Shown here one piece after another: positions 1-6,311 of a DNA stretch of 15,359 nucleotides. The position numbers and the translations under genes were made by a program. The notes below the pieces were generated by a model. That model had not been told where the DNA came from. It did not search any database and saw nothing but the letters and a program-made list of their open reading frames with translations. The DNA lies in the NCBI GenBank assembly GCA_937881255.1, contig CALGFH010000312.1, forward strand, positions 1 to 15,359, read 5' to 3'. The stretch comes from an uncultured Actinomycetes bacterium. Its GTDB lineage: Bacteria; Actinomycetota; CALGFH01. Numbering within the stretch: the first letter of the stretch is position 1; every line of letters begins with the position of its first letter.

Positions 1-62
1 ACGACGCCCTGGCCGTCGCGGCCGGCCTCGGCCTGCTGGCCCCGCCGGAGCGCGAGACCTAG
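1..62 (+). CDS. 3' end of an unidentified gene (partial)
   Basis: Codons in the frame starting at position 3 read DALAVAAGLGLLAPPERET and stop at TAG (60-62). The composition is ordinary coding sequence for this genome, with G/C in nearly every third position, but only 19 codons are present and I cannot name a family. Nine bases further on, recognisable permease coding sequence begins in another frame without a start codon. The end of this gene therefore probably lies next to a deletion junction. It may be an intact gene ending naturally or one whose end was altered by that deletion. Confidence 0.35.
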   Translation, partial: DALAVAAGLGLLAPPERET

Positions 63-70
63 GTAGCTCC

Positions 71-600
71 CGGGCCGGGATCGGGCAGGCGCTGATGTAC
101 GGCATCCCCATCCTGGCCGTCCTGGTGGTGCTCCCGGCCGAGCAGGTGACCTCGCTGGGCGGCCTGATCGACGCCATGAAGACGGTCTTCACGGTGTACG
201 GCGGGTCGGTCGCGGCCGACGGGTCGGTGGCCCTGTCGGGGCCGGCCAGCTGCTCGGCTGGGCCAGCGCCCTGGTGTTCATCTGGGTGCTGATGGCCAGC
301 GGCGCGGCCTGGATCATGGGGGCCGGCCGGGCCCAGGCGGCGGCCTGCATGGACGGCGCCGGGCCGCGGGCCCTTGGCCGGATCTCGGCCCGCACCGGCG
401 TGCCGGTGGTCATGGGCCTGGTCTCGGGCGCGGTGTCGCTGGGGGCGATGGCGGCCAGCCTCTGGATCACCCGGGGCGACGGGCAGAAGTACTTCTCGGC
501 CGCCCTGACCGTCTCCATCGCCCTGATCGTGCTCGCCCCCCTGGCCGTGGTCTTCGCCGCCGGCACCGTCTTCCACCTGGCCAGCCGCCGGCCCTCATGA
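71..600 (+). pseudogene. Decayed APC-family amino acid permease (C-terminal remnant)
   Basis: From about 71, frame 2 reads RAGIGQALMYGIPILAVLVV, then LPAEQVTSLGGLIDAMKTVF. This resembles a middle membrane segment of APC-superfamily amino acid (glutamate/GABA-type) permeases. Near the G run at 238-241 the reading must move to frame 1 to continue as GQLLGWASALVFIWVLMASG, a following loop, and KYFSAALTVSIALIVL. One extra G would restore the frame, so this is a one-base deletion or a sequencing error. The text then passes directly into APLAVVFAAGTVFHLASRRPS and a TGA. In relatives, I believe two more membrane segments separate these parts, so an in-frame internal deletion is likely. The usual protein is about 450-520 residues; only about 175 codons remain and no start with a ribosome-binding site is visible. 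The TGA (598-600) and the stop of the opposing hydrolase (595-597) share the palindrome TCATGA. Family assignment is fairly sure; the internal deletion is less sure. Confidence 0.72.
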
Positions 601-1476
601 CCTCCGGGCGGTCAGCGGCTCGGTGACGAACCCGGCGACCTCGGCGACCACGGCCGGGTCGCGGAGGATCCGGTAGTGGCCCAGGCCGGTGGTGGAGACC
701 AGCCGGGCCTCCGGCCACGACCGGGCGATGTCCGCGCTGTCCGACCAGGCGGTCTCGGTGTCGTCGCGGTCGTGGACCAGCAGCAGGGGCGGGGTCGCGA
801 TCCGGCCGGCCATGGCGGGCAGGTCAAAGTCGGCCAGGGAGGCCCCGACCCGCCGCTCCAGCCTCGGCACCAGGCGCTCCCGGGTCCGCTCCCCGAAGCC
901 GAGGCGGCCGGCGAAGGTCCGGGTGTAGGGGAGCGGGGCGGCCATGGGGGCCACGAAGGCCAGCCGGCCGGCCTCCAGGCCATGGTCGAGGGCGGAGGCG
1001 GTCGCCATCGCCCCGAGGGAGTGGGCGACCACCGCGGCGGCCGGGCCCTGGTCGGCCACCACCGCGGCCAGGGCGCCGGCGAGCTCAAGGACGGTGCTGC
1101 GGCCCGGCCCCTCGGGGCCCGGGTCGGACGCGCCGTGGCTGGGCCCGTCGAAGCTCACCACCCGGAGGCCGGCCCCGGTCAGCGGCTCCACGAACGCGTC
1201 CAGCTGCTCGCGCCACCCGCCCCAGCCGTGCACCAGGTACACGGCCTCGGCCGAGGGGTCGCCCCAGATCTCGCCGGCCACCATCCGGCCGTCGACCCGG
1301 ACCTGGAAGGGGCGGCCGGGCTCGACCGGCCGGTCGTGGCGGCCGCGGGGGGCGGGGATGCGGAACCAGAGGCGCTCGGCCCAGCGGGCCCCGAGGGCGG
1401 GCGCGACCCGCTCGAGGAGCGCGAACGACCGAACGATCGTGCTTTTCTGAATGGTGGCGAGGCGGCTGGCGGGCAT
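595..1476 (-). CDS. Alpha/beta hydrolase
   Basis: A 293-residue soluble alpha/beta-hydrolase-fold enzyme. The oxyanion-hole motif HGWGG is at 83-87. The nucleophile elbow is AHSLG (151-155), with Ser153 and Ala in place of the first Gly of GxSxG. The likely acid is Asp239 in HDRDD and the catalytic His267 lies in GLGHYRI, so the triad looks intact. No signal peptide or membrane segment is seen. The first 75 residues precede the fold and include an Arg-rich stretch. The substrate cannot be told; esterase, lipase-like and lactonase roles all fit. The ATG has a good GAGGAG five bases upstream, and that site overlaps the tetR stop. The gene lies nine bases after tetR on the same strand, so both are probably transcribed from the tetR promoter and the hydrolase is a likely target of that repressor. 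Confidence 0.88.
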   Translation of the reverse strand: MPASRLATIQKSTIVRSFALLERVAPALGARWAERLWFRIPAPRGRHDRPVEPGRPFQVRVDGRMVAGEIWGDPSAEAVYLVHGWGGWREQLDAFVEPLTGAGLRVVSFDGPSHGASDPGPEGPGRSTVLELAGALAAVVADQGPAAAVVAHSLGAMATASALDHGLEAGRLAFVAPMAAPLPYTRTFAGRLGFGERTRERLVPRLERRVGASLADFDLPAMAGRIATPPLLLVHDRDDTETAWSDSADIARSWPEARLVSTTGLGHYRILRDPAVVAEVAGFVTEPLTARRS

Positions 1477-1485
1477 CGGGTCTCC

Positions 1486-2082
1486 TCAGGTGGTGGGCCG
1501 GCGGGCGGCGAGCAGCAGCGCCTCGAAGGCGCGGGTGGCCCGGGCGGCGGCGTCCGGGTCGGCCAGCAGGCGGCTGGCGTGGTGGTAGGCGAGCATCGCC
1601 CCGTGCAGGTCGTGGGCGAACTGCTCGGGGTCGGCGCCGGGGTGGAAGTGGCCCTCGGCGACACCGGTCCGGAACACCTGGGCGATGGTGTCCAGCCAGT
1701 CGCGCTGGTCCCGGGCCAGGCGGTCGCGGACCGGGCCCGGCTGGGCGTCGAACTCGGCGCTGGCCGCGACGAACAGGCAGCCGCCGGGCAGGGCGTCGGC
1801 GTCCCAGGCGAGCCAGCGCCGGAACAGCTCGCGCACCCGTGGCTCGCCGCGGGGGGCGGCCAGGGCGGGCCGGACCACCAGGTCGACGAAGCGGGCGCGG
1901 GCGTGGTCGAGCAGCTGGAGCTGGAGCGACTCCTTGGACTGGAAGTGGGCGAACAGCCCGCTCTTGGAGAGCTGGGTCGAGGCGGCCAGCGAGCCGATGG
2001 TCAGCCCGCCCAGCCCGACCCGGCTGGCCACCCGGGCCGCCTCGTCGAGCACCGCCTGCCTGGTCTCGGTCCCCTTGGTCAT
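1486..2082 (-). CDS. TetR/AcrR-family transcriptional regulator
   Basis: A 198-residue one-component regulator. The N-terminal helix-turn-helix lies at about residues 14-50, with the family pattern LTIGSLAASTQLSKSGLFAHF followed by KESL. The C-terminal ligand-binding half is all-helical and gives no hint of the inducer. The start is the ATG at 2082. An in-frame open stretch continues upstream to 2400 but runs antisense-like through Pro/Arg-rich sequence and has no start signal. No Shine-Dalgarno sequence lies before this ATG; instead a -10-like TTTTAT sits six bases upstream, which points to a leaderless message. The palindrome in that promoter suggests autorepression. The gene is first in a two-gene unit with the alpha/beta hydrolase. 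Confidence 0.92.
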   Translation of the reverse strand: MTKGTETRQAVLDEAARVASRVGLGGLTIGSLAASTQLSKSGLFAHFQSKESLQLQLLDHARARFVDLVVRPALAAPRGEPRVRELFRRWLAWDADALPGGCLFVAASAEFDAQPGPVRDRLARDQRDWLDTIAQVFRTGVAEGHFHPGADPEQFAHDLHGAMLAYHHASRLLADPDAAARATRAFEALLLAARRPTT

Positions 2083-2117
2083 GCGCCTATAAAAGCACGA
2101 ACGTTCGTCTACATCAA
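2083..2117 (-). promoter_or_regulatory. Promoter of tetR-hydrolase unit, probably leaderless
   Basis: On the minus strand a -35-like TTGATG (2117-2112) is separated by exactly 17 bases from TTTTAT (2094-2089), which lies six bases before the tetR ATG. Transcription should therefore begin at or within a base or two of the A of the ATG. The absence of a ribosome-binding site fits a leaderless mRNA, which is common in actinomycetes. The -35 element overlaps the stop codon of the cyclase gene. This is a prediction from sequence only. Confidence 0.6.
2097..2108. promoter_or_regulatory. Palindromic operator, likely for the adjacent TetR
   Basis: ACGAACGTTCGT is a perfect 12-bp palindrome lying wholly inside the 17-bp spacer of the tetR promoter. 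A bound protein would block RNA polymerase. Short palindromes with an AACGTT core are typical TetR-family operators, so autoregulation by the neighbouring TetR is the simplest reading. Confidence 0.6.
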
Positions 2118-4372
2118 GGGGGCAGGTCGACCTCAGAAGGGACGGCGGCCTCGGCGGGAGGAGAGCCGGCCTCGGCGGGAGGAGAGCCGGCCTCGGCGGG
2201 AGGACAGCCGGGTTCGGCGGAGGGACGGGGGCGGGTGGGCGACCAGGTGGTGGGGTCGTCCTTGAGGCCTTCCAGGACCCAGCAGGCGACCGGGTCGCGC
2301 TTGCCCTTGACCTCGATGGGGTCGAGGGGGCGGGCGATGGCCAGGTGCCTGATGGCCTCCTGGGTGGTGGGGCCGATGACGACCTGGCCGGCCTCGGCAA
2401 CCTCCTGCTCGAGGCGGGCGGCCAGGTTGACGGTGTCGCCGATGGCGGTGAAGTTGCGGAGCTCGTCGCTGCCGATGTTGCCGATGAGGGCGGGGCCGGT
2501 GTTGACCCCGACCCGGAACCGGGGCCAGTCGGTCTCGCGCTCGGCCACCGCCTCGATGGCGGCCTGCATCCCCAGGGCGGCCCGGGCCGCGCGCAGGGCG
2601 TGGTCGGGCTGGCGGGCCGGGGCGTTGAAGAGGGCCATGACGGCGTCGCCGACGAACTGGACGACCGTGCCCCCGTTGGCCAGCAGCACCGGCACGGCCC
2701 GGCCGAAGTACTGGTTGAGCATGGCCACCACCCGGTCCGGGGTGGTCCGCTCGGAGAACGGCGTGAACCCCCGCAGGTCGGCGAAGAGCACCGTGACCTC
2801 GGCCACCTCCCCGCCCAGGGCGGCCTGGGTCGGGTCGGCCAGCAGGGCGGTGGCCACGTCGGGCGACATGTACTGGCGGAACAGCCCGTCGAGCTGGCGG
2901 TACAGCCGGGCGTTCTCCAGCCCGATGGACAGCTGGCTGGCCAGGGCCCGCAGCAGCCAGCGGTCCCGGTCGGCGAACGGGCCCTCGGCCCGGCGCACGT
3001 CGAGCACCCCGGCCGGGCGGTCCTTGACGGTCAGGGGCAGGACCAGCCGGCCCCCCGTCCCCTCGGTCGTCTCGACCGGCTCCAGCGTCTTCAGCGAGGC
3101 CCCGAAGGGGTCGCCGCCGTCGTCGGCCGGCTGCTCGCCGTCGCCGTCCCCGTCCCGCTCGGGCCAGTCGCTGGCCCGCATCGACACCGGGAAGACCAGC
3201 CGCTCGCCCTCGACCAGCCCGACCCGCAGCGCGTCCGGCCGCAGGGCCTGGCCGGTCAGCTCGACCCCGCGCTCCAGCAGCTGGCGCTCGTCGACGATCA
3301 CCCGGGCCTCGGCCCCCACGGCGACCAGGGCCCGCAGGCGCTGGATCTGCTCGCGCTCGGCCACCAGCGCCTCGGCCGCCTGCTCCAGGACCTGGGCCTG
3401 GCCCTCGGTCAGGTCGAAGCGGTCGGCCAGGTCGGCCACCACCCGCCCGACCGGCCGGGCGCCGTTGCCCTGGGGCTGCTGCATGGCCTCGACCAGCGAC
3501 TCCAGGGCGGCCGCGTGCTCGCGGCGGATCTGGGAGATCGTCTCCTGGAGGTAGATGCCGTGGAACAGGCTGGACCAGGAGCCCTCGCGCGCGTACTGCA
3601 CGTGGGCGCTGTAGTAGACGAAGGCGAAGGCGAACGCCATCAGCAGGTGCCACTCCCACCAGGAGGCGTGCCAGTTGCGGGCCAGGGCGACCGCGATCAT
3701 GGCCTCGGCGAGCAGGGCGAAGGCGGTGAGGACGGCGATCAGGATCACCGACGGCCGGCGCCGGTGCAGCCGGAAGTAGCGGGCCGAGGCGAGCGCGTAC
3801 AGGGCGACCCCGGCCACGGCCATGGCGGTCAGCGGGCCCCGGCTGGCCTCCTCGGGCAGGGGGCTGTCCAGCGGCGGCAGCCCGAGCAGCGAGACCACCG
3901 CCCAGCCGACCAGCACCGCGAACAGCCCGCCCCGGGCCACGGCCTGGCGGCGCAGGACGGCGTCGGCCCGCTCGGGGGTCAGGTCGAGCGACGAGATGAC
4001 GGCGAAGACGGCCGCCAGCAGCAGGCCGACCGGGGTGGCGATGGCGAAGCCGGCGTTGCGCCCGGTGAGCAGGACCTGGGGGGTGGCCAGGGCGTGCAGC
4101 AGCAGGAACCCGGCGCTGGAGAGGAACACCAGCGAGACCAGGAACAGGCGGGCGTCGGCCCGGCGGCGGGCCACCTCGCTCATCCGCACCCCGAGGGCCA
4201 CGTTGACCGCGGCCACGGCCACCACCAGCCCGAAGTGGATGCCGTGGTGCTCGAGGACGACGTCGAAGTGGGGCTGGGCCAGCAGCAGCCACAGCCCCAG
4301 CAGGGGCAGGACCAGGTGGAAGGCCCAGACGACGACGCGCAGGGTCGCCCGTCGGGGCACGGCGGCGGTCAT
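2114..4372 (-). CDS. Membrane-anchored GAF-domain class III adenylate/guanylate cyclase
   Basis: A 752-residue protein predicted to make cAMP or cGMP. About eight hydrophobic helices (residues ~10-257) form a membrane sensor. A helical linker (~270-350), a GAF-like domain (~355-490) and the class III catalytic domain (~520-700) follow. Metal-binding Asp532 (FADLRGF) and Asp576 (VGDAVMA) are present, as are the transition-state Asn649 and Arg653 (GDTVNLAAR), so activity is expected. At the two purine-recognition positions I align Gln572 (usually Lys in adenylate cyclases) and Thr642 (often Asp, but Thr also occurs in bacteria), so base specificity is uncertain. The C-terminus (~715-752) is a Pro/Ala/Glu repeat tail. 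The ATG is one base after the stop of the cNMP-binding gene and has no ribosome-binding site, implying translational coupling. Confidence 0.93.
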   Translation of the reverse strand: MTAAVPRRATLRVVVWAFHLVLPLLGLWLLLAQPHFDVVLEHHGIHFGLVVAVAAVNVALGVRMSEVARRRADARLFLVSLVFLSSAGFLLLHALATPQVLLTGRNAGFAIATPVGLLLAAVFAVISSLDLTPERADAVLRRQAVARGGLFAVLVGWAVVSLLGLPPLDSPLPEEASRGPLTAMAVAGVALYALASARYFRLHRRRPSVILIAVLTAFALLAEAMIAVALARNWHASWWEWHLLMAFAFAFVYYSAHVQYAREGSWSSLFHGIYLQETISQIRREHAAALESLVEAMQQPQGNGARPVGRVVADLADRFDLTEGQAQVLEQAAEALVAEREQIQRLRALVAVGAEARVIVDERQLLERGVELTGQALRPDALRVGLVEGERLVFPVSMRASDWPERDGDGDGEQPADDGGDPFGASLKTLEPVETTEGTGGRLVLPLTVKDRPAGVLDVRRAEGPFADRDRWLLRALASQLSIGLENARLYRQLDGLFRQYMSPDVATALLADPTQAALGGEVAEVTVLFADLRGFTPFSERTTPDRVVAMLNQYFGRAVPVLLANGGTVVQFVGDAVMALFNAPARQPDHALRAARAALGMQAAIEAVAERETDWPRFRVGVNTGPALIGNIGSDELRNFTAIGDTVNLAARLEQEVAEAGQVVIGPTTQEAIRHLAIARPLDPIEVKGKRDPVACWVLEGLKDDPTTWSPTRPRPSAEPGCPPAEAGSPPAEAGSPPAEAAVPSEVDLPP
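2149..2211. repeat. 21-bp tandem repeat, three copies, in the cyclase 3' end
   Basis: Three head-to-tail 21-bp units (2149-2169, 2170-2190, 2191-2211) begin CCTCGGCGGGAGGA. The first two are identical and the third differs at one base (GAG to GAC). A decayed fourth unit follows at 2212. The period is a multiple of three, so on the coding (minus) strand it gives heptapeptides of the type AEAGSPP/AEPGCPP at the cyclase C-terminus. Copy number can therefore change without a frameshift. Confidence 0.9.
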
Positions 4373-4373
4373 G

Positions 4374-5363
4374 TCAGTCGTCCGGTTCGCGGCGGACCCG
4401 TGCCACCTCCGCGAGGGCGTCCCGGTCGAGCTGGTCGCCGGCGACCACGGCGATCCGGCAGGGGGTGACCGCCCGCAGGGTGGCCGTGCGCCGGTTCCCC
4501 TCGAGCAGGGCCATCTCGCCGACCACGGCCCCGGGCCCGAGCTCGGCCACCGGCTTGCCGTCGATCTCGACCATCAGCACGCCGTCGAACAGGAGGTAGA
4601 CGTCGCTGCCGACGTCGCCCTGCTCGACCAGGGTCTCGCCCTCCTTGAGCCGGCGGAACGCCGGGTCGCCGTCGATGATGGCCACCGACAGCCGCCGCTC
4701 CAGGGCCGTCTCGGCCGCCACGACCAGCGCCGGCGAGTCCTCGTCGCCCCACGGGGTGCGCTGCATCTCGGTCTCGCGGAACCAGCGCGCGAAGTCGATC
4801 CGGCCCGTCTTGGCGACCAGCGTGCCCTCGTGGTCGTAGATCCAGTGGCGCGGGAAGGGGCTGGCCCCGACGACCTCGTAGTCGGCCCGGCCGTCGGCGT
4901 GGATGGTCAGGGCCAGGGTCGACCAGGCGGCCGGGGCGACCATCTGCACGAACGGGGGGCGGCGGATGCGCCGGGGGGCCGGGGCGCCGGTGCGGCCGCC
5001 GGCCGACTGCACGAACCGGACCCAGCCGTCGCCCTGCTCGGGCTTGGGGCGCACGTCGGGGAAGGGCGTGGCCGCGAAGGTGAGGTCGCGCGAGCCGAGC
5101 CGCAGGGTGGTGCTGCCGATGTGGCCGCCGCCGGCGTGGCCGTGGTCGACGATGTGGCCGTCCTCGACCTCGATCCAGGCCCGCAGCTCGTTGGCGAACC
5201 GGAAGCGGTCGGCGGCCTTGAGCGCGAGCAGGTCCTCGAGGGTCTCCGGGGGCGGGGGGTCGTAGTGGGCGATGCCGAGGCGGAAGGCCAGCTCGGTTCC
5301 GGCGCCTTCCATCGCCCCGAGCGGGATCCATGACAGGGAGGTGACCGACGACTCGATGCGCAA
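4374..5363 (-). CDS. Cyclic nucleotide-binding domain protein with uncharacterised N-terminal region
   Basis: A 329-residue soluble protein. The C-terminal cNMP-binding fold spans about 225-325. It has the phosphate-binding cassette GEMALLEGNRRTAT (282-295), in which Glu283 and Arg292 should contact the ribose and cyclic phosphate. Residues 1-215 form a conserved-looking region that I cannot assign (SSVTSLSWIP, ADRFRFANELRAWIEVEDG, GASPFPRHWIYDHEG). No helix-turn-helix, kinase or membrane segment is seen, so it is neither a CRP-type regulator nor a channel. I chose the TTG at 5363 because AAAGGAG lies six bases before it and RIESSVTSLSWIP follows; Met18 is an alternative without a ribosome-binding site. 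The stop TGA is one base from the cyclase ATG, so sensor and synthase are made together. It is presumably the effector or a feedback partner of that cyclase. Confidence 0.88.
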   Translation of the reverse strand: MRIESSVTSLSWIPLGAMEGAGTELAFRLGIAHYDPPPPETLEDLLALKAADRFRFANELRAWIEVEDGHIVDHGHAGGGHIGSTTLRLGSRDLTFAATPFPDVRPKPEQGDGWVRFVQSAGGRTGAPAPRRIRRPPFVQMVAPAAWSTLALTIHADGRADYEVVGASPFPRHWIYDHEGTLVAKTGRIDFARWFRETEMQRTPWGDEDSPALVVAAETALERRLSVAIIDGDPAFRRLKEGETLVEQGDVGSDVYLLFDGVLMVEIDGKPVAELGPGAVVGEMALLEGNRRTATLRAVTPCRIAVVAGDQLDRDALAEVARVRREPDD

Positions 5364-5463
5364 CGCGGGCTCCTTTGGTGTCCGGCCGCATTCTCCCTGG
5401 CCGAGTGGCGTCCACGCTAGAGGGTTACGATCAGGGAGCGGTGGAGGGGAGAGGAGCGCCACG
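5364..5463. promoter_or_regulatory. Divergent intergenic region (cNMP operon / anti-sigma)
   Basis: These 100 bases separate two divergent units and must hold both promoters. On the plus strand TACGAT (5426-5431) is a reasonable -10 about 33 bases before the GTG of the anti-sigma gene, but no convincing -35 lies 16-18 bases upstream. On the minus strand TAGCGT (5420-5415) is a weak -10 candidate. No clear operator palindrome was seen. Confidence 0.35.
5370..5376 (-). promoter_or_regulatory. Shine-Dalgarno AAAGGAG fixing a TTG start
   Basis: AAAGGAG on the minus strand sits six bases upstream of TTG (5363-5361). It is the best ribosome-binding site in this intergenic region and decides the TTG start of the cNMP-binding gene over the internal ATG 17 codons later. 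Confidence 0.7.
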
Positions 5464-6246
5464 GTGGGGGAGGAGCACGCCCGGGTCGCGCCGGCGCTCG
5501 GCGCCTTCGCCGTCGGCGCCCTCGACCCGGAGGAGGCGGCCGCCGTCCGGGCCCACCTCGTCACCTGCGCCGCCTGCCGGGTCGAGGCCGAGCGGCTGGG
5601 CCGGGCCGCCGCCTGGCTCGGCGGCGGCCACGAGCTGTCCCCGCCCGAGCGGCTCCGCGACGCCGTCCTGGCCGCCGTCCGCGAGCAACCGGCCGTCCCC
5701 GGTCCGGCCGATGAGGCCCTGGCCGCGGCCACGGCCGACCTCGACCAGCTGGTGGGCGGGCTGAGCGGCGAGCAGTGGCGCCTGCCGGTGGTCCACGGCT
5801 GGGACGTGGGCGAGCTCCTCCGCCACCTGGAGGCCCCGGCCGGCCCGGGCCCGGAGGCGACGCTGCGCAAGGCCTTCGAGACCTGGATCCACGCCGACGA
5901 CGTGCGGGTCGCGCTCGGGCGCCCGCCCAGCCCGCCCGCCCCGGCCCACCTCCACGCCGTGGTCGCCCTGGGCGTGCGGCTGCTGCCGCCGGCCATCGGT
6001 GCCATCGGCGCCGGCCGTCCCGGGGGGGCCGTGGCCCTGGCCCTGGGCGACCCGGGAGGCGGCCGGTGGACGGTGCCGGCCCCGGGCGACGGCCCGGTGG
6101 CGGCCACCGTCACCACCCAGGCGGCCGAGTTCTTCTACCTGATGGGCAACCGCCGCAACCCGGCGACGGTGGCCGCCACCGTGACCGGCGACCGCGCCCT
6201 GGCCGGCGGCCTGCTGCGGGCCGCGGCCACCCTCGGCTGCGACTGA
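5464..6246 (+). CDS. Zinc-finger anti-sigma-like protein with MDMPI (DinB-like) domain
   Basis: A 260-residue protein. Residues 1-70 form a ZAS-type anti-sigma zinc domain: HxxxCxxC at His31, Cys35 and Cys38, with His5 as a plausible fourth ligand. Residues ~80-255 resemble the mycothiol-dependent maleylpyruvate isomerase family: LVGGLSGEQW, GWDVGELLRHLE, FETWIHADDVRVALG and a C-terminal GDRALAGGLLRAA. The ExxxH pair (Glu139, His143) and His121 could form its metal site. The stretch between His121 and Glu139 is only 17 residues, much shorter than in the isomerase, so much of the middle helical bundle seems missing. The start is the GTG with AGGAG seven bases upstream. The likely role is to bind and hold the ECF sigma factor encoded next, possibly responding to thiol or redox state. 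An unusual point is that it precedes the sigma gene. Confidence 0.82.
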   Translation: MGEEHARVAPALGAFAVGALDPEEAAAVRAHLVTCAACRVEAERLGRAAAWLGGGHELSPPERLRDAVLAAVREQPAVPGPADEALAAATADLDQLVGGLSGEQWRLPVVHGWDVGELLRHLEAPAGPGPEATLRKAFETWIHADDVRVALGRPPSPPAPAHLHAVVALGVRLLPPAIGAIGAGRPGGAVALALGDPGGGRWTVPAPGDGPVAATVTTQAAEFFYLMGNRRNPATVAATVTGDRALAGGLLRAAATLGCD

Positions 6247-6311
6247 ACCGATGCCGGCCTTGCGCCGAACGCGGTGCAGGGACATCTCTCGCTGCAAGGG
6301 GAGCAGGCTCG

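Noticed and set aside
2149..2222. CRISPR-like array
   Set aside because: Units are directly adjacent with no spacers, and they encode an in-frame peptide repeat.
676..2265. 529-codon plus-strand frame across the hydrolase and tetR
   Set aside because: Gly/Pro/Gln-rich shadow of two real minus-strand genes, with no ribosome-binding site.
2133..4372. Long Arg/Pro/Gly-rich open frames antisense to or out of frame with the cyclase
   Set aside because: No domain signature and shadow composition; the cyclase frame has intact catalytic motifs.
4374..5363. Family 2 encapsulin with a cyclic nucleotide-binding domain
   Set aside because: Considered because some encapsulin shells carry such a domain, but the protein is shorter and no HK97-type shell motif was recognisable.
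5364..6116. N-terminal extension of the cNMP-binding gene by about 250 codons
   Set aside because: It would run antisense through the anti-sigma gene. The TTG at 5363 has an excellent ribosome-binding site.
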